This document shows, piece after piece, positions 16,074 through 24,416 of a stretch of DNA of 64,000 nucleotides; positions within the stretch are counted from its first letter, which is position 1, and every line of letters starts with the position of its first letter. This DNA comes from Chryseobacterium gallinarum (GTDB taxonomy: Bacteria > Bacteroidota > Bacteroidia > Flavobacteriales > Weeksellaceae). A program made the translations under genes and the position numbers. Under the pieces are notes generated by a model. The model did no database searches, had not been told where the DNA came from, and was given only the letters and a program-made list of their open reading frames with translations. The stretch is taken from positions 310,001 to 374,000 of the forward strand of contig NZ_CP009928.1 in assembly GCF_001021975.1 (NCBI RefSeq), in the 5' to 3' direction.

Positions 16074-16962
16074 CCTTTCTTAAGTTTTCGAATTCTAAAT
16101 CTTTTGATGATTTTTTCACAAACTCCCTGATGTCTGCAAAATCTTTTTCCATGGTCTGCTGATCCGGAAAGGTTTTGGCAAATTTTACCAAATCCCCTCT
16201 CAGGAATACTTCTTCCACCACTTTCTCATTATCCAGAGAAATCGTATTATTCTTTTTCATTACCTCTATAAGATCATCGGTAAGAAGCACATCTGCCGGA
16301 AGACGATACTGTCGGGTAATAAATTTTCTGGAAATATCAATCAGCTCAACGTAGAATGAGCGATAGTTACCTTCTTCAATATACCGTTTCTTTTTGAGTG
16401 AATCCAACTCCTTGAGTGTCTGATTAGTTGCCACAGCAGGGGATTTTTTTGATTTCTTGCCCCATTTCACCACCATGATAATGGCAATGATCAGAGCAAT
16501 AAGGGCTATAGCAGCCAGAATATAGAATTTATACAGCTCCCAATAATCTTTCACATCAAGTTTTACCTCTTTGTTTTTCATGATGTCATTAATCTGATCT
16601 GCTTTCTGGGCAGTGTTAATAACATCAAGCTCATAAGGGATTGTCTTAAGGATTTTGCCATCTACTTTAAACTCCAGTTCGGGAATAGTAAATTTTCCTT
16701 CTTCAAACACCGCAAATTCTATTTTCCTTTCGTAGGTATTGGCATTTTGCCCGATGCTGTCTTTGATTTCTTCAAAATGAAACGGAAGCAACTCATTTTT
16801 AGGGGCAGAAATCACCTGCTGCTCATGAAGGTTATCAATCTTTATTACAAGACGATTCACTTCTCCTAAAGCAATTGTTTTCTTCTCAATATTGGAAGAT
16901 AATATCTGTGAAAAAGCATTCGAACAGATTAAAAAAGATAATATTAAAAGTATTTTTCTCAA
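16066..16962 (-). CDS. BatD-like membrane protein of the Bat operon
   Basis: About 298 residues: signal peptide (RKILLILSFLICSNAFSQ), a periplasmic beta domain of about 120 residues, one transmembrane helix (FYILAAIALIALIIAIIMVVKW) and a cytosolic helical domain resembling the tail of BatD and of DUF4381 proteins. No ATG lies near the signal peptide: the candidates are TTG at 16962, which gives an ideal signal peptide, and TTG at 16995. I chose 16962. The gene sits between the DUF58 gene and batA, where many Bacteroidota carry exactly this kind of protein. It probably anchors or regulates the VWA proteins. Confidence 0.82.
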   Translation of the reverse strand: MRKILLILSFLICSNAFSQILSSNIEKKTIALGEVNRLVIKIDNLHEQQVISAPKNELLPFHFEEIKDSIGQNANTYERKIEFAVFEEGKFTIPELEFKVDGKILKTIPYELDVINTAQKADQINDIMKNKEVKLDVKDYWELYKFYILAAIALIALIIAIIMVVKWGKKSKKSPAVATNQTLKELDSLKKKRYIEEGNYRSFYVELIDISRKFITRQYRLPADVLLTDDLIEVMKKNNTISLDNEKVVEEVFLRGDLVKFAKTFPDQQTMEKDFADIREFVKKSSKDLEFENLRKDV

Positions 16963-17014
16963 TGCCTGCGTTTTGTTTCCCAATTTAAGTTTCAATTAGT
17001 ATAAATCCTTTTGA

Positions 17015-17878
17015 TTACTTCTTTTGAAAATAATTATATAATAGTTTTGAATAATCGGTACCTGTATTTACATTCATAAAACTGGCCGAACTGGTTGCAA
17101 AATCTTCTTCCAATGCTCTCAGCTTTTGTTTCTGTGCTTCTGCAAAAGTATATCTCCATCTGGCGCTGGAGGTATTGGCCCATATTTGTTTTCCTGTTTC
17201 TGCATCGTACAAGCGTATATATCCCACATCAGGAATTTCATTATCTTTTTCATCATATACCCTCATACCCAGCAGCTGATGTTTTTTGGAAGCAACTCTC
17301 AGCATCTTGGAATCATATTCATCTTCAAAATCTGAAAACAGGAAAACCAGAGATTTTCTTTTAAAGATTCCCATCATATATTCCAGCGCCTTATCTATTT
17401 TGGATTCTGCCGGAACATAATCTGCTGTCAAAATATTACTGATGATCGAAAGAATGTGCTTCCTCCCTTTTTGAGGTGGTATCACCTTATACACTTTATC
17501 GGCAAACAGGATCAATCCTACCTTATCGTTATTTCCTGCCGCCGAAAATCCAAGACTGGCAGCAATTTCAGCCACATATTCTCTTTTCAGCTGGTTTTTT
17601 GTCCCATAATCCATCGAAGCAGAAATATCTACAAGAATCATCATTGTCAGTTCTCTCTCCTCCTCCATTACTTTTACAAACGGTTCACGGAAACGCGCCG
17701 TCTTATTCCAGTCTATTCTCCGGATTTCGTCTCCGAACTGATAAGGGCGTACTTCAGAGAAAGTCATTCCCTGCCCTTTAAAGGCACTGTGATATTGTCC
17801 CATCAAAGCAGCCTCCGTCTTTTTTCTGGTACGGATTTCTATCTGCTTTACTTTTTTTACAATATCTTTTATCTGCAT
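17015..17878 (-). CDS. DUF58 domain-containing protein (VWA-like)
   Basis: A 287-residue soluble protein of the DUF58 family, encoded with MoxR ATPases and Bat proteins in many phyla. The core HSAFKGQGMTFSEVRPYQFGDEIRRIDWNKTAR (given in part) and the MIDAS-like DISAS in MILVDISASMDYG near residue 82 are visible. DUF58 proteins are thought to be MoxR clients or adaptors; no enzyme activity is known. There is no membrane segment. The GNAT gene upstream is separated by a gap of about 100 bases, so the transcript may have an internal promoter there. Confidence 0.92.
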   Translation of the reverse strand: MQIKDIVKKVKQIEIRTRKKTEAALMGQYHSAFKGQGMTFSEVRPYQFGDEIRRIDWNKTARFREPFVKVMEEERELTMMILVDISASMDYGTKNQLKREYVAEIAASLGFSAAGNNDKVGLILFADKVYKVIPPQKGRKHILSIISNILTADYVPAESKIDKALEYMMGIFKRKSLVFLFSDFEDEYDSKMLRVASKKHQLLGMRVYDEKDNEIPDVGYIRLYDAETGKQIWANTSSARWRYTFAEAQKQKLRALEEDFATSSASFMNVNTGTDYSKLLYNYFQKK

Positions 17879-17981
17879 AGATGAGTTTAAATTTCAAATT
17901 TAATACTGAATGTTAAGTTGCGGATCCGGTATGTGGTTTATAAAATCCCGGGTTGTAGATCTAAACTGATATATCTCCGCT

Positions 17982-18461
17982 CTAACTTATAATTTCTGAC
18001 TTTTCATTTTTAAGCTCAATGGAAACATTCAGCCATTCGTCATCAAATTTCGGACTGTACTTTTTATAGAAGTTGATCGCCGGCTCATTCCAGTTCAATA
18101 CCTGGAATACCATTCCGCTGTAATGATTGGATTTTCCATATTCCAAAGTGGCGTCAAATAAAAGTTTTCCGATCTGCCTTCCTCTCATTCTTTCCGTGAC
18201 TACCAGATCTTCCAGATACAGTCTTCTTCCCTTCCAGGTTGAATACCGGTCATAATATAGTGAAATCCCAACAATTTCGTTATCCAGTTCTGCCACAAAC
18301 GCTCCCCAGACCGGAGATCCACCGAATCCATCTTCTGTAAATTCTTCCAGTGTTATAGTGACCTCATGTAATGCTTTTTCATATTCCGCAAGTTCCCTGA
18401 TCAGCTTCAGCATGGAAGCGCAATCTTCCTGAACCGCTTTTCTGATAACAACTTCACTCAT
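17982..18461 (-). CDS. GNAT family N-acetyltransferase
   Basis: A 159-residue GNAT protein. The acetyl-CoA-binding block is VTERMRGRQIGKLLFDATLEYGK near residues 90-112, preceded by YLEDLVV (beta 4) and followed by the NEPAINFYKKY block. It resembles diamine (spermidine/thialysine) N-acetyltransferases in length and in the WNEPAINFYKKY motif. The start codon shares one base with the moxR stop (TAATG), so it is translated with moxR and is inserted between moxR and the DUF58 gene of the Bat operon. Whether it acts in that pathway is unknown. Confidence 0.88.
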   Translation of the reverse strand: MSEVVIRKAVQEDCASMLKLIRELAEYEKALHEVTITLEEFTEDGFGGSPVWGAFVAELDNEIVGISLYYDRYSTWKGRRLYLEDLVVTERMRGRQIGKLLFDATLEYGKSNHYSGMVFQVLNWNEPAINFYKKYSPKFDDEWLNVSIELKNEKSEIIS

Positions 18462-19465
18462 TATGGTGCCTGAATTTTTGCTAATATTCTATTGATAATC
18501 TCTTCTGTTGAAATTTCTTCGGCCTCTGCTTCAAAGGTTAAGCCCATCCTGTGTCTCAATACATCTTTTGCCAACGCTTTTACATCTTCAGGAATTACAA
18601 AAGCTCTTCCTTTAAGGAAAGCATATGCCCTTGAAGCAATGGCAAGATTAATTGATGCTCTCGGAGACGCTCCAAAACTGATATAGTTTTTAAGATCGAA
18701 AAGTCCGTAATTTTCAGGATAACGTGTTGCAAAAACCATATCCAGGATATATTTCTCAATTTTCTCGTCCAGGTAAATCTGGTTGATCAATTCTTTTGCA
18801 TCTACAATGTCCTGAAGTGAAATAACGGGCTTTACTTCCGGCTGATGTGAGGTAGACACCATCCTCATTACCTGTCTTTCATCTTCAAAGGCGGGATAAT
18901 CTATGGTACATTTCAGCATAAAACGGTCACTCTGCGCTTCAGGTAGCAGGTAAGTTCCTTCCTGGTCAATCGGGTTCTGCGTTGCCAATACCAAAAATGG
19001 TTTGGGAAGCTTCATCGTTTCATCGCCTATTGTCACCTGCTTTTCCTGCATCACTTCCAAAAGAGCAGACTGAACCTTTGCCGGAGCACGGTTAATCTCA
19101 TCTGCAAGGACAAAATTAGCAAATACAGGCCCTTTTTTTATAGAGAAATCATTGTCTTTGATGTTATAGATCATTGTTCCCACAACGTCTGCAGGAAGAA
19201 GATCCGGTGTAAACTGGATTCTTGAAAATTCCCCATGAACAGCATCTGCCAACGTTTTTATCGCTAAAGTTTTAGCCAGTCCGGGCACTCCTTCCAGAAG
19301 AACATGCCCGTTTCCCAGAAGTCCTACCAAAAGGCGGTCTACCATATACTCCTGCCCAATAATAACTTTGTTGATTTCCTGTCTCAGAAGAGAAAATAAG
19401 TAGTTTTTTTCTTTTACTTTTTCCGTCAATTGGCGGATATCTTCAGCTTGATATGTATCTGACAT
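18461..19465 (-). CDS. MoxR family AAA+ ATPase
   Basis: A 334-residue AAA+ chaperone starting MSDTYQAEDIRQL. Walker A is GVPGLAKT, Walker B FVLADEINRAPAK, sensor 1 LATQNP and the arginine-finger region EAQSDRFMLK; the MoxR-specific GASPRAS motif occurs near the C-terminal part. MoxR proteins assist insertion of cofactors or metals into client proteins, especially VWA-domain proteins such as those encoded downstream. The frame extends to a possible start at 19510, adding 15 residues, but the ATG at 19465 matches the family length. It is the first gene of the moxR-GNAT-DUF58-Bat operon. Confidence 0.93.
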   Translation of the reverse strand: MSDTYQAEDIRQLTEKVKEKNYLFSLLRQEINKVIIGQEYMVDRLLVGLLGNGHVLLEGVPGLAKTLAIKTLADAVHGEFSRIQFTPDLLPADVVGTMIYNIKDNDFSIKKGPVFANFVLADEINRAPAKVQSALLEVMQEKQVTIGDETMKLPKPFLVLATQNPIDQEGTYLLPEAQSDRFMLKCTIDYPAFEDERQVMRMVSTSHQPEVKPVISLQDIVDAKELINQIYLDEKIEKYILDMVFATRYPENYGLFDLKNYISFGASPRASINLAIASRAYAFLKGRAFVIPEDVKALAKDVLRHRMGLTFEAEAEEISTEEIINRILAKIQAP

Positions 19466-19657
19466 AGCTTGATTTAAAATAGGTGGTAAATTTCTGATAA
19501 ATACTTGCATTAATCAACACAATCAATGCCATTTTTGAGTTAAAGTTTGTTAAATATTCCCTGTTTGACAATGTATTCAACCTATAGTCATGAATCTCTT
19601 GTCAATAAATAAATTTCAAACCTCTGTTATTTGCCTGTGTTTCTTTATCATCAGCAT

Positions 19658-19698
19658 AAAAAATGCTGCAAACTACTTTTATAATGTTGAATTTGCAG
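19658..19698 (-). terminator. Terminator after the secreted protein gene
   Basis: On the minus strand CTGCAAA (19698-19692) pairs with TTTGCAG (19672-19666) around an 19-nt loop, followed by CAT and a run of T (19663-19658). It overlaps a smaller CAGCAT/ATGCTG hairpin. Confidence 0.45.
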
Positions 19699-19723
19699 TA
19701 AGGCTGAAATAGCAATGAAACGT

Positions 19724-21031
19724 CTAAATTTTAGTTATGGTAATCGTAAATGTACCTTCAGGAGCATCAGTTGTATCATCGTAAGCACCTACATTCACAA
19801 AATATTCAGCACCTGCAGTGGTGGTAACCGTTATATTTTCCGCACCGCCTCCTCCGGCATTATCCACGGTGTCTACACAAGATAAATTGCTGCAACTACC
19901 GCTGTATACACCTACCTCAGGATCAAAGCTACTTCCTGAAGGCATTGTAACCGTAATGGTGTACTGACTTCCATCTCCCGTGAACTTAAACCAGGTACCA
20001 TCATTCATCCCTGTATTCCCGGACACTGAACAAACGCTTATATTTCCTGCATTGTTCGTTGCAGATACAGCATCATCCTGTGTATAGGTATAAGGAAATG
20101 CAGAAGCCAGAAAAGCCCCTGAGCAAGCATCATTTGCAGGTACGGGAGGAACGGTTTTAAAGGTTAATTCAGAACAGCCCGAAGAGGTCACATTGGCTGC
20201 AACCGATGTAATTTTCAGATAATAGCTCATCCCCGGCGCAAGGGCTGTGGAAGGTGAAAAGCTATTTCCGGATACTACCTGCTGATTAAGAATATCAGTC
20301 CCTCCGGGATTGGTTCCCAATGAAATTTTGTAAGAATCAGCTCCGGAAACAGGAAGCCAGGTTATACCGGGAGACAGGGCAACATTCTGTGTATTATTGG
20401 CCGGATACGTAATAAAGGGACAGGCGGGAGTAGCATTTGCTGTAAGTCCTGAAAGGGTAACAGCAGATTTATAACCCGCTCTTATTCCGCCAGGTGGAGC
20501 AGCAGGATCTACCACGGCTCTATCTCCTTTGTAATACAGTATTGAATTCGGAAGGTGTGAATAAACATGGAAAGCTTCATCAAAGTTATTAATATCAATA
20601 TTAGATGCATTTTCTCTGGCTGCAATAACTAAATTATCAATATTGTTATAAGCAAAAGGGGTTGTAAAGTTTACCTGAACTTTATTATTACTTTTAGTCA
20701 CTGTTCCTGCAAATACCTGTGTAAGCTGAGATACCGGAATCCAGTCTGTACCGGAGGCAAAAGCCATTTTTGTAGTATGACCAAGATAAACCGTCCAGTC
20801 TGAGGACTCTGTAATAGTTGATGAAGGATCTATATAAAATGTAAGACCTGTAATACTCCCTGGTGTGCCGGCATTGATTTCCTGTTTAGGATAAATCTGC
20901 TGTACATAAGAATAGGAAAAAAAGCTGCTTACCGGTGCAGTACCAACTTCGGAGCTTCCGATATTGATGTTGATCTGAGCCCTCAGCCCCATCACTGCAA
21001 AAAACAAACACAAAAGTAAAATTCTTTTCAT
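19724..21031 (-). CDS. Secreted protein with Fn3-like and pre-peptidase C-terminal-like domains
   Basis: A 435-residue exported protein: signal peptide MKRILLLCLFFAVMGLRA, an N-terminal beta domain common in flavobacterial secreted proteins (residues about 20-200, with VQQIYPKQEI and YVGHT-like strands), a fibronectin-type segment (about 205-295), and a C-terminal domain (about 300-435) starting NDACSGAFL and containing DGTWFKFTGDGSQYTITV, typical of pre-peptidase C-terminal domains. It lacks a type IX sorting tail, unlike its divergent neighbour. No catalytic domain is evident, so binding or adhesion is the likely role. The ATG at 21031 is preferred over 21043. Confidence 0.75.
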   Translation of the reverse strand: MKRILLLCLFFAVMGLRAQININIGSSEVGTAPVSSFFSYSYVQQIYPKQEINAGTPGSITGLTFYIDPSSTITESSDWTVYLGHTTKMAFASGTDWIPVSQLTQVFAGTVTKSNNKVQVNFTTPFAYNNIDNLVIAARENASNIDINNFDEAFHVYSHLPNSILYYKGDRAVVDPAAPPGGIRAGYKSAVTLSGLTANATPACPFITYPANNTQNVALSPGITWLPVSGADSYKISLGTNPGGTDILNQQVVSGNSFSPSTALAPGMSYYLKITSVAANVTSSGCSELTFKTVPPVPANDACSGAFLASAFPYTYTQDDAVSATNNAGNISVCSVSGNTGMNDGTWFKFTGDGSQYTITVTMPSGSSFDPEVGVYSGSCSNLSCVDTVDNAGGGGAENITVTTTAGAEYFVNVGAYDDTTDAPEGTFTITITKI

Positions 21032-21268
21032 TATTAATAACATTAGCCGTGAATATCATGCTAATTTAATAATAAATATAGATATCCGACTAATAAAAGA
21101 ATATTTTACATGTATTTAATTTAAATCATAAAATAATTTAAATCAAAACCTACACAATTAACTGTATTTTTAAACACTTAATAACAAAAATACTTTAAAT
21201 ATAAAAATAAAATAAATTAAAGGTAATTTTGATACATATTTAATATATTTACACTAAATACACACAAT

Positions 21269-22603
21269 ATGTATAAAAGGCTATTTTTTATAAGCATTTT
21301 CATTGTAAATACTGTTCTGTCACAAACTACCATGACCAATGTGATTTCGGATGCAGTTTATTATGACGGTTATGCCGCTACAGTATCCAACCCTGTACCT
21401 AATGGTTTGATCAGGCTAAACAATGCAAGATATGCAAGGAAACTTACAGATGCCGAACTGGACTCTTTTAAAGCAAAAATTGCCATGAGGGTAACCATAG
21501 GTGCTTTATGTGATAATTATGATCGCTTGGGAGAAGTTTTTTTAGCCATGGTTCCTAAAAACCAATCTGCTTATACCCTGAATGATCCTAATGTAAAAAG
21601 AATCGAAATAGGCAGGTACATTACTCCTTTTATGAATAAAAACCGTACCCCGTCGGAAGTTCCATACACCTATGACATCAGTAATTTGTACAGTGTGTTT
21701 CACGATACCGGATTACGCAGCGCTTATGACCTGTATGTGGAACTGGATGTATTCGGGGTTCCGTATGCAGCTCAAAGCCAGGTGGCAGGATGCGCGGGAA
21801 GAATTGATGTTTTTTCCGGAACACTTACCTTTTTCTCAACTGACACAGAAGCTACCCCTACAGATTTTAACAACCTGGTTCCCCTGCTAAGTTATAATAA
21901 ACTTAATAATTACAACAGCACTGATGTTACCGGAGAAACAGTCAGGCTGGTAACGTTTAATATTCCTGCTCCGGTTACCGATGCCCGTTTCTTTGTAATA
22001 TCCACTCCGCATGGTGCGAATGCCGGTGGTGAAGAATATATCAGAAGACAAAATTACACTTACATAGATGATGCGCAGGTACTGACCTATACTCCGGGAG
22101 GAATTTCCTGTGAACCATTCAGGGTTTATAATACCCAAGGAAACGGAATCTACGGAGCCGCTCCAAAGACTTTTGACAACTGGACCTCATGGAACAACTG
22201 GTGCCCGGGCAATTCTGTTCCTATAAGAAGTTTTACCTTAGCCAATATGACCGCCGGAAACCATACGTTAAAACATACAATTCCTGCCGCCGTTTTTAAC
22301 CAACAGCAGGGAGAGGTTTACCTGTCCGTCTATATGCAGGGAAAAAGCAATGCCTCTTTACACGTAAAAGATGTGAAAACAATAGATATCAATATATATC
22401 CCAATCCTACTTCTGACTTTGTGAATATAGCATCAAAAGAAGAAGTTTCCTCAATAACCATTTTCAGCATAGACGGAAGAAAACTGACCGGGAATTCAGG
22501 AAAAAACAAAATCGATTTTTCAGCGTACAGCCCGGGAGTCTACCTTTTGAACATCGTCCTGAAAGACGGAACTTCTTTTAAACACAAAATCATAAAGAAA
22601 TAA
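21269..22603 (+). CDS. Peptide-N-glycosidase F-like protein with type IX sorting domain
   Basis: A 444-residue secreted protein resembling PNGase F of Elizabethkingia, which removes N-glycans from glycoproteins. After a signal peptide (about 1-19) the two jelly-roll domains show family blocks: CDNYDR at 81-86, RIEIGRYITPF at 111-121, YDISNL near 135, YVELDV at 156-161, GGEEYIRR near 253-260 and WCPGNSVPIR at 311-320. Comparing from memory with PNGase F, D85, E158 and E256 line up with the critical acids Asp60, Glu118 and Glu206. Residues about 372-444 (IYPNPTSDFVNI to HKIIKK) are a type A T9SS sorting domain, which the Elizabethkingia enzyme lacks. Activity is inferred. Confidence 0.8.
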   Translation: MYKRLFFISIFIVNTVLSQTTMTNVISDAVYYDGYAATVSNPVPNGLIRLNNARYARKLTDAELDSFKAKIAMRVTIGALCDNYDRLGEVFLAMVPKNQSAYTLNDPNVKRIEIGRYITPFMNKNRTPSEVPYTYDISNLYSVFHDTGLRSAYDLYVELDVFGVPYAAQSQVAGCAGRIDVFSGTLTFFSTDTEATPTDFNNLVPLLSYNKLNNYNSTDVTGETVRLVTFNIPAPVTDARFFVISTPHGANAGGEEYIRRQNYTYIDDAQVLTYTPGGISCEPFRVYNTQGNGIYGAAPKTFDNWTSWNNWCPGNSVPIRSFTLANMTAGNHTLKHTIPAAVFNQQQGEVYLSVYMQGKSNASLHVKDVKTIDINIYPNPTSDFVNIASKEEVSSITIFSIDGRKLTGNSGKNKIDFSAYSPGVYLLNIVLKDGTSFKHKIIKK

Positions 22604-22883
22604 CACATCGTCACACCGTAAGAGTATAGAAGTCTACAAACAACATCCACCCTCTTGTCAGTATCTTACAGGTAAGTTCATGTTTGAGACTGTCAGTATA
22701 TTTTTTATATTTTATCAATTCTAAAGTGCTTAAAAATAGCTTTTCAACCTCAAAATTATCTAAAAAAAGAAATGATCCATAGTGTATTTTTCACGGATTA
22801 ACAGCGTTTATTTTAATCCTTTAGCCAAAAAATTGTCGTTTCCAGTTTATTAAACTATTTTTGGTGATTAAAATTTCTGCAAA

Positions 22884-23354
22884 ATGAATTATCATTTTCA
22901 AGCCCACAGACAAGTAAGGAGAAACCTCCTGGATATTCTGCAAAATACCTCCCACGAGGATTTGTTGCTGATTCCGGATGGTTTCAACAACAATATTTAC
23001 TGGAATATTGCGCACACTGTTGCCACCCAGCAGCTTTTGCATTATTACCTTAGCGGAAATCCTTTCAGAATTGATAAATACTGGATTGAAACCTATAAGA
23101 AAGGAACTTTACCGAATCTGAATGTACAAAAATCCGAGGTGGAAGACCTGGAATTTTTACTCACTGAAACTTCAAAAATTTTAATGAAAGATTATGACAG
23201 TGATTTCTTTTCGGATTATACGCCTTACACCACAAGTTTTGGAATGGACCTGAAAAGCATCCAGGATGCCATCATCTTTAACAATATGCATGAAAGCCTG
23301 CATTATGGATATGCGATGGCACAGAAAAGAGCTATTTTAGGAGAAAAATATTAA
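22884..23354 (+). CDS. DinB-like four-helix protein
   Basis: A 156-residue protein of the DinB/YfiT superfamily: four helices with scattered metal-binding His residues, here H37-type in NIYWNIAHTVATQQLLHYY near residues 36-54 and HESLHYGYAMAQKR near 135-148. Such proteins bind a divalent metal; some act as thiol transferases, but the role of this one is unknown. A Bacteroidota-type A-rich leader precedes the ATG. It lies alone; the gap after it contains a purine-rich intergenic repeat. Confidence 0.83.
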   Translation: MNYHFQAHRQVRRNLLDILQNTSHEDLLLIPDGFNNNIYWNIAHTVATQQLLHYYLSGNPFRIDKYWIETYKKGTLPNLNVQKSEVEDLEFLLTETSKILMKDYDSDFFSDYTPYTTSFGMDLKSIQDAIIFNNMHESLHYGYAMAQKRAILGEKY

Positions 23355-23430
23355 AAAGGAAGCTGGAAGAAAGGAGGCTGGGAGTTTGTAGTCCTCACAT
23401 ACTATGAACCTTCCAATCCCGAAACCCCAA
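23355..23430. repeat. Purine-rich intergenic repeat, copy 1
   Basis: The stretch starts AAGGAAGCTGGAAGAAAGGA and ends in pyrimidine-rich CCTTCCAATCCCGAAACCCC. It shares the GGAAGCTGGA core with the copy at 29733-29845 and has the same purine-then-pyrimidine layout as the one at 25485-25560. All three lie between genes. Confidence 0.5.
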
Positions 23431-23459
23431 AACCTTAAACATAAATTTTAAACAACTCA

Positions 23460-24209
23460 ATGAAAGACGATTTTATTTTCGGGCTGCGTCCCGTAATTGA
23501 AGCAATTGAAGCGGGAAAAACGATTGACAAGATCTTTGTGCAAAATGCACTTCAGGGTCCTATTTATGCTGAATTGAAAGCGATTTTAGCGAAAAATAAA
23601 ATCCGTCCCAATTATGTTCCGGTTGAAAAACTTAACCGCTTCACGAGAAAAAACCACCAGGGAGTAGTGGCTTTCATCTCAGATGTTCCGTTTCATAAAG
23701 TGGAGGATATTGTTCCGCAATTATTTGAGGAAGGAAAAACTCCTTTCCTGCTGATCCTGGACAGACTGACAGATGTAAGGAATTTCGGAGCGATATGCAG
23801 AACTGCAGAATGTGTAGGCATTGATGCTGTGGTTATTCCTGAAAAAGGAGCTGCACCTATCAATTCCGATGCTATTAAAACATCGGCAGGAGCTATTTAT
23901 AATATTAAAATCTGCAAAGAAAACAATCTTGCCCACACGGTAGACTTCTTGCAACAGAGCGGAATTTCCGTGTATGCTGCCAGCGAGAAAGCCCAGAAGT
24001 TAATTTATGATGTTAATTTCACTGAACCATGTGCCATTGTTATGGGGAATGAAGAAACGGGGATTTCAAAAGAAGTTCTGCATCATTCAGATGAAAAAAT
24101 AAAGCTTCCTATTGAGGGGAAAACTCAATCGCTGAATGTTTCAGTTGCCTGTGGAGCAATATTATATGAGGCGGTGAGACAGAAAATGACTGCTCTCTCC
24201 AATCTTTGA
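23460..24209 (+). CDS. rlmB: 23S rRNA (guanosine-2'-O)-methyltransferase RlmB-type
   Basis: A 249-residue SpoU/TrmH methyltransferase. The N-terminal substrate-binding domain begins FIFGLRPVIEAIEAGK; the trefoil-knot catalytic domain has LILDRLTDVRNFGAICRTAE near residues 97-116 (motif 1 with the key Asn and Arg), IVMGNEETGISKEVL near 192-206 (motif 2) and IPIEG-like LPIEGKTQSLNVSVACGAILYE near 215-236 (motif 3). RlmB methylates G2251 in 23S rRNA; TrmH-family neighbours with other targets are the alternative. Confidence 0.92.
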   Translation: MKDDFIFGLRPVIEAIEAGKTIDKIFVQNALQGPIYAELKAILAKNKIRPNYVPVEKLNRFTRKNHQGVVAFISDVPFHKVEDIVPQLFEEGKTPFLLILDRLTDVRNFGAICRTAECVGIDAVVIPEKGAAPINSDAIKTSAGAIYNIKICKENNLAHTVDFLQQSGISVYAASEKAQKLIYDVNFTEPCAIVMGNEETGISKEVLHHSDEKIKLPIEGKTQSLNVSVACGAILYEAVRQKMTALSNL

Positions 24210-24241
24210 TTAAAAAATAAATTTTATGACGATCTTTACCG

Positions 24242-24387
24242 GATACAATTGAAAATACACCGGAAACAGAATTTGGTACAGATTCTGCACGCCTAATGAC
24301 TTGTTATGAACAAAAGAGGGATAATACTTTGAACTTGAAGTCAAATATGGTATCCCCGAAATCAAAAAAATTCTGGAAGACCTATAA
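24242..24387 (+). pseudogene. Frameshifted remnant of an unidentified gene
   Basis: From 24242 one frame encodes a protein-like stretch containing NTPETEFGTDSARLMTCYEQ followed by KRDN, and from 24325 the next frame encodes YFELEVKYGIPEIKKILEDL then TAA at 24387. The two read as one continuous protein if a single base was lost near 24322-24326. No start codon or N-terminal part is preserved. This is C-terminal debris of a gene lost between rlmB and the lipoprotein gene. The family is not recognised. Confidence 0.4.
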
Positions 24388-24416
24388 AATAGTAGTAAAA
24401 TTAAAAAAATTAGAAA

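Noticed and set aside
19565..19605. TTGACAA/TTGTCAA inverted repeat upstream of moxR
   Set aside because: Seven-base arms with a 27-base loop in AT-rich DNA; too weak to call an operator or terminator without comparison.
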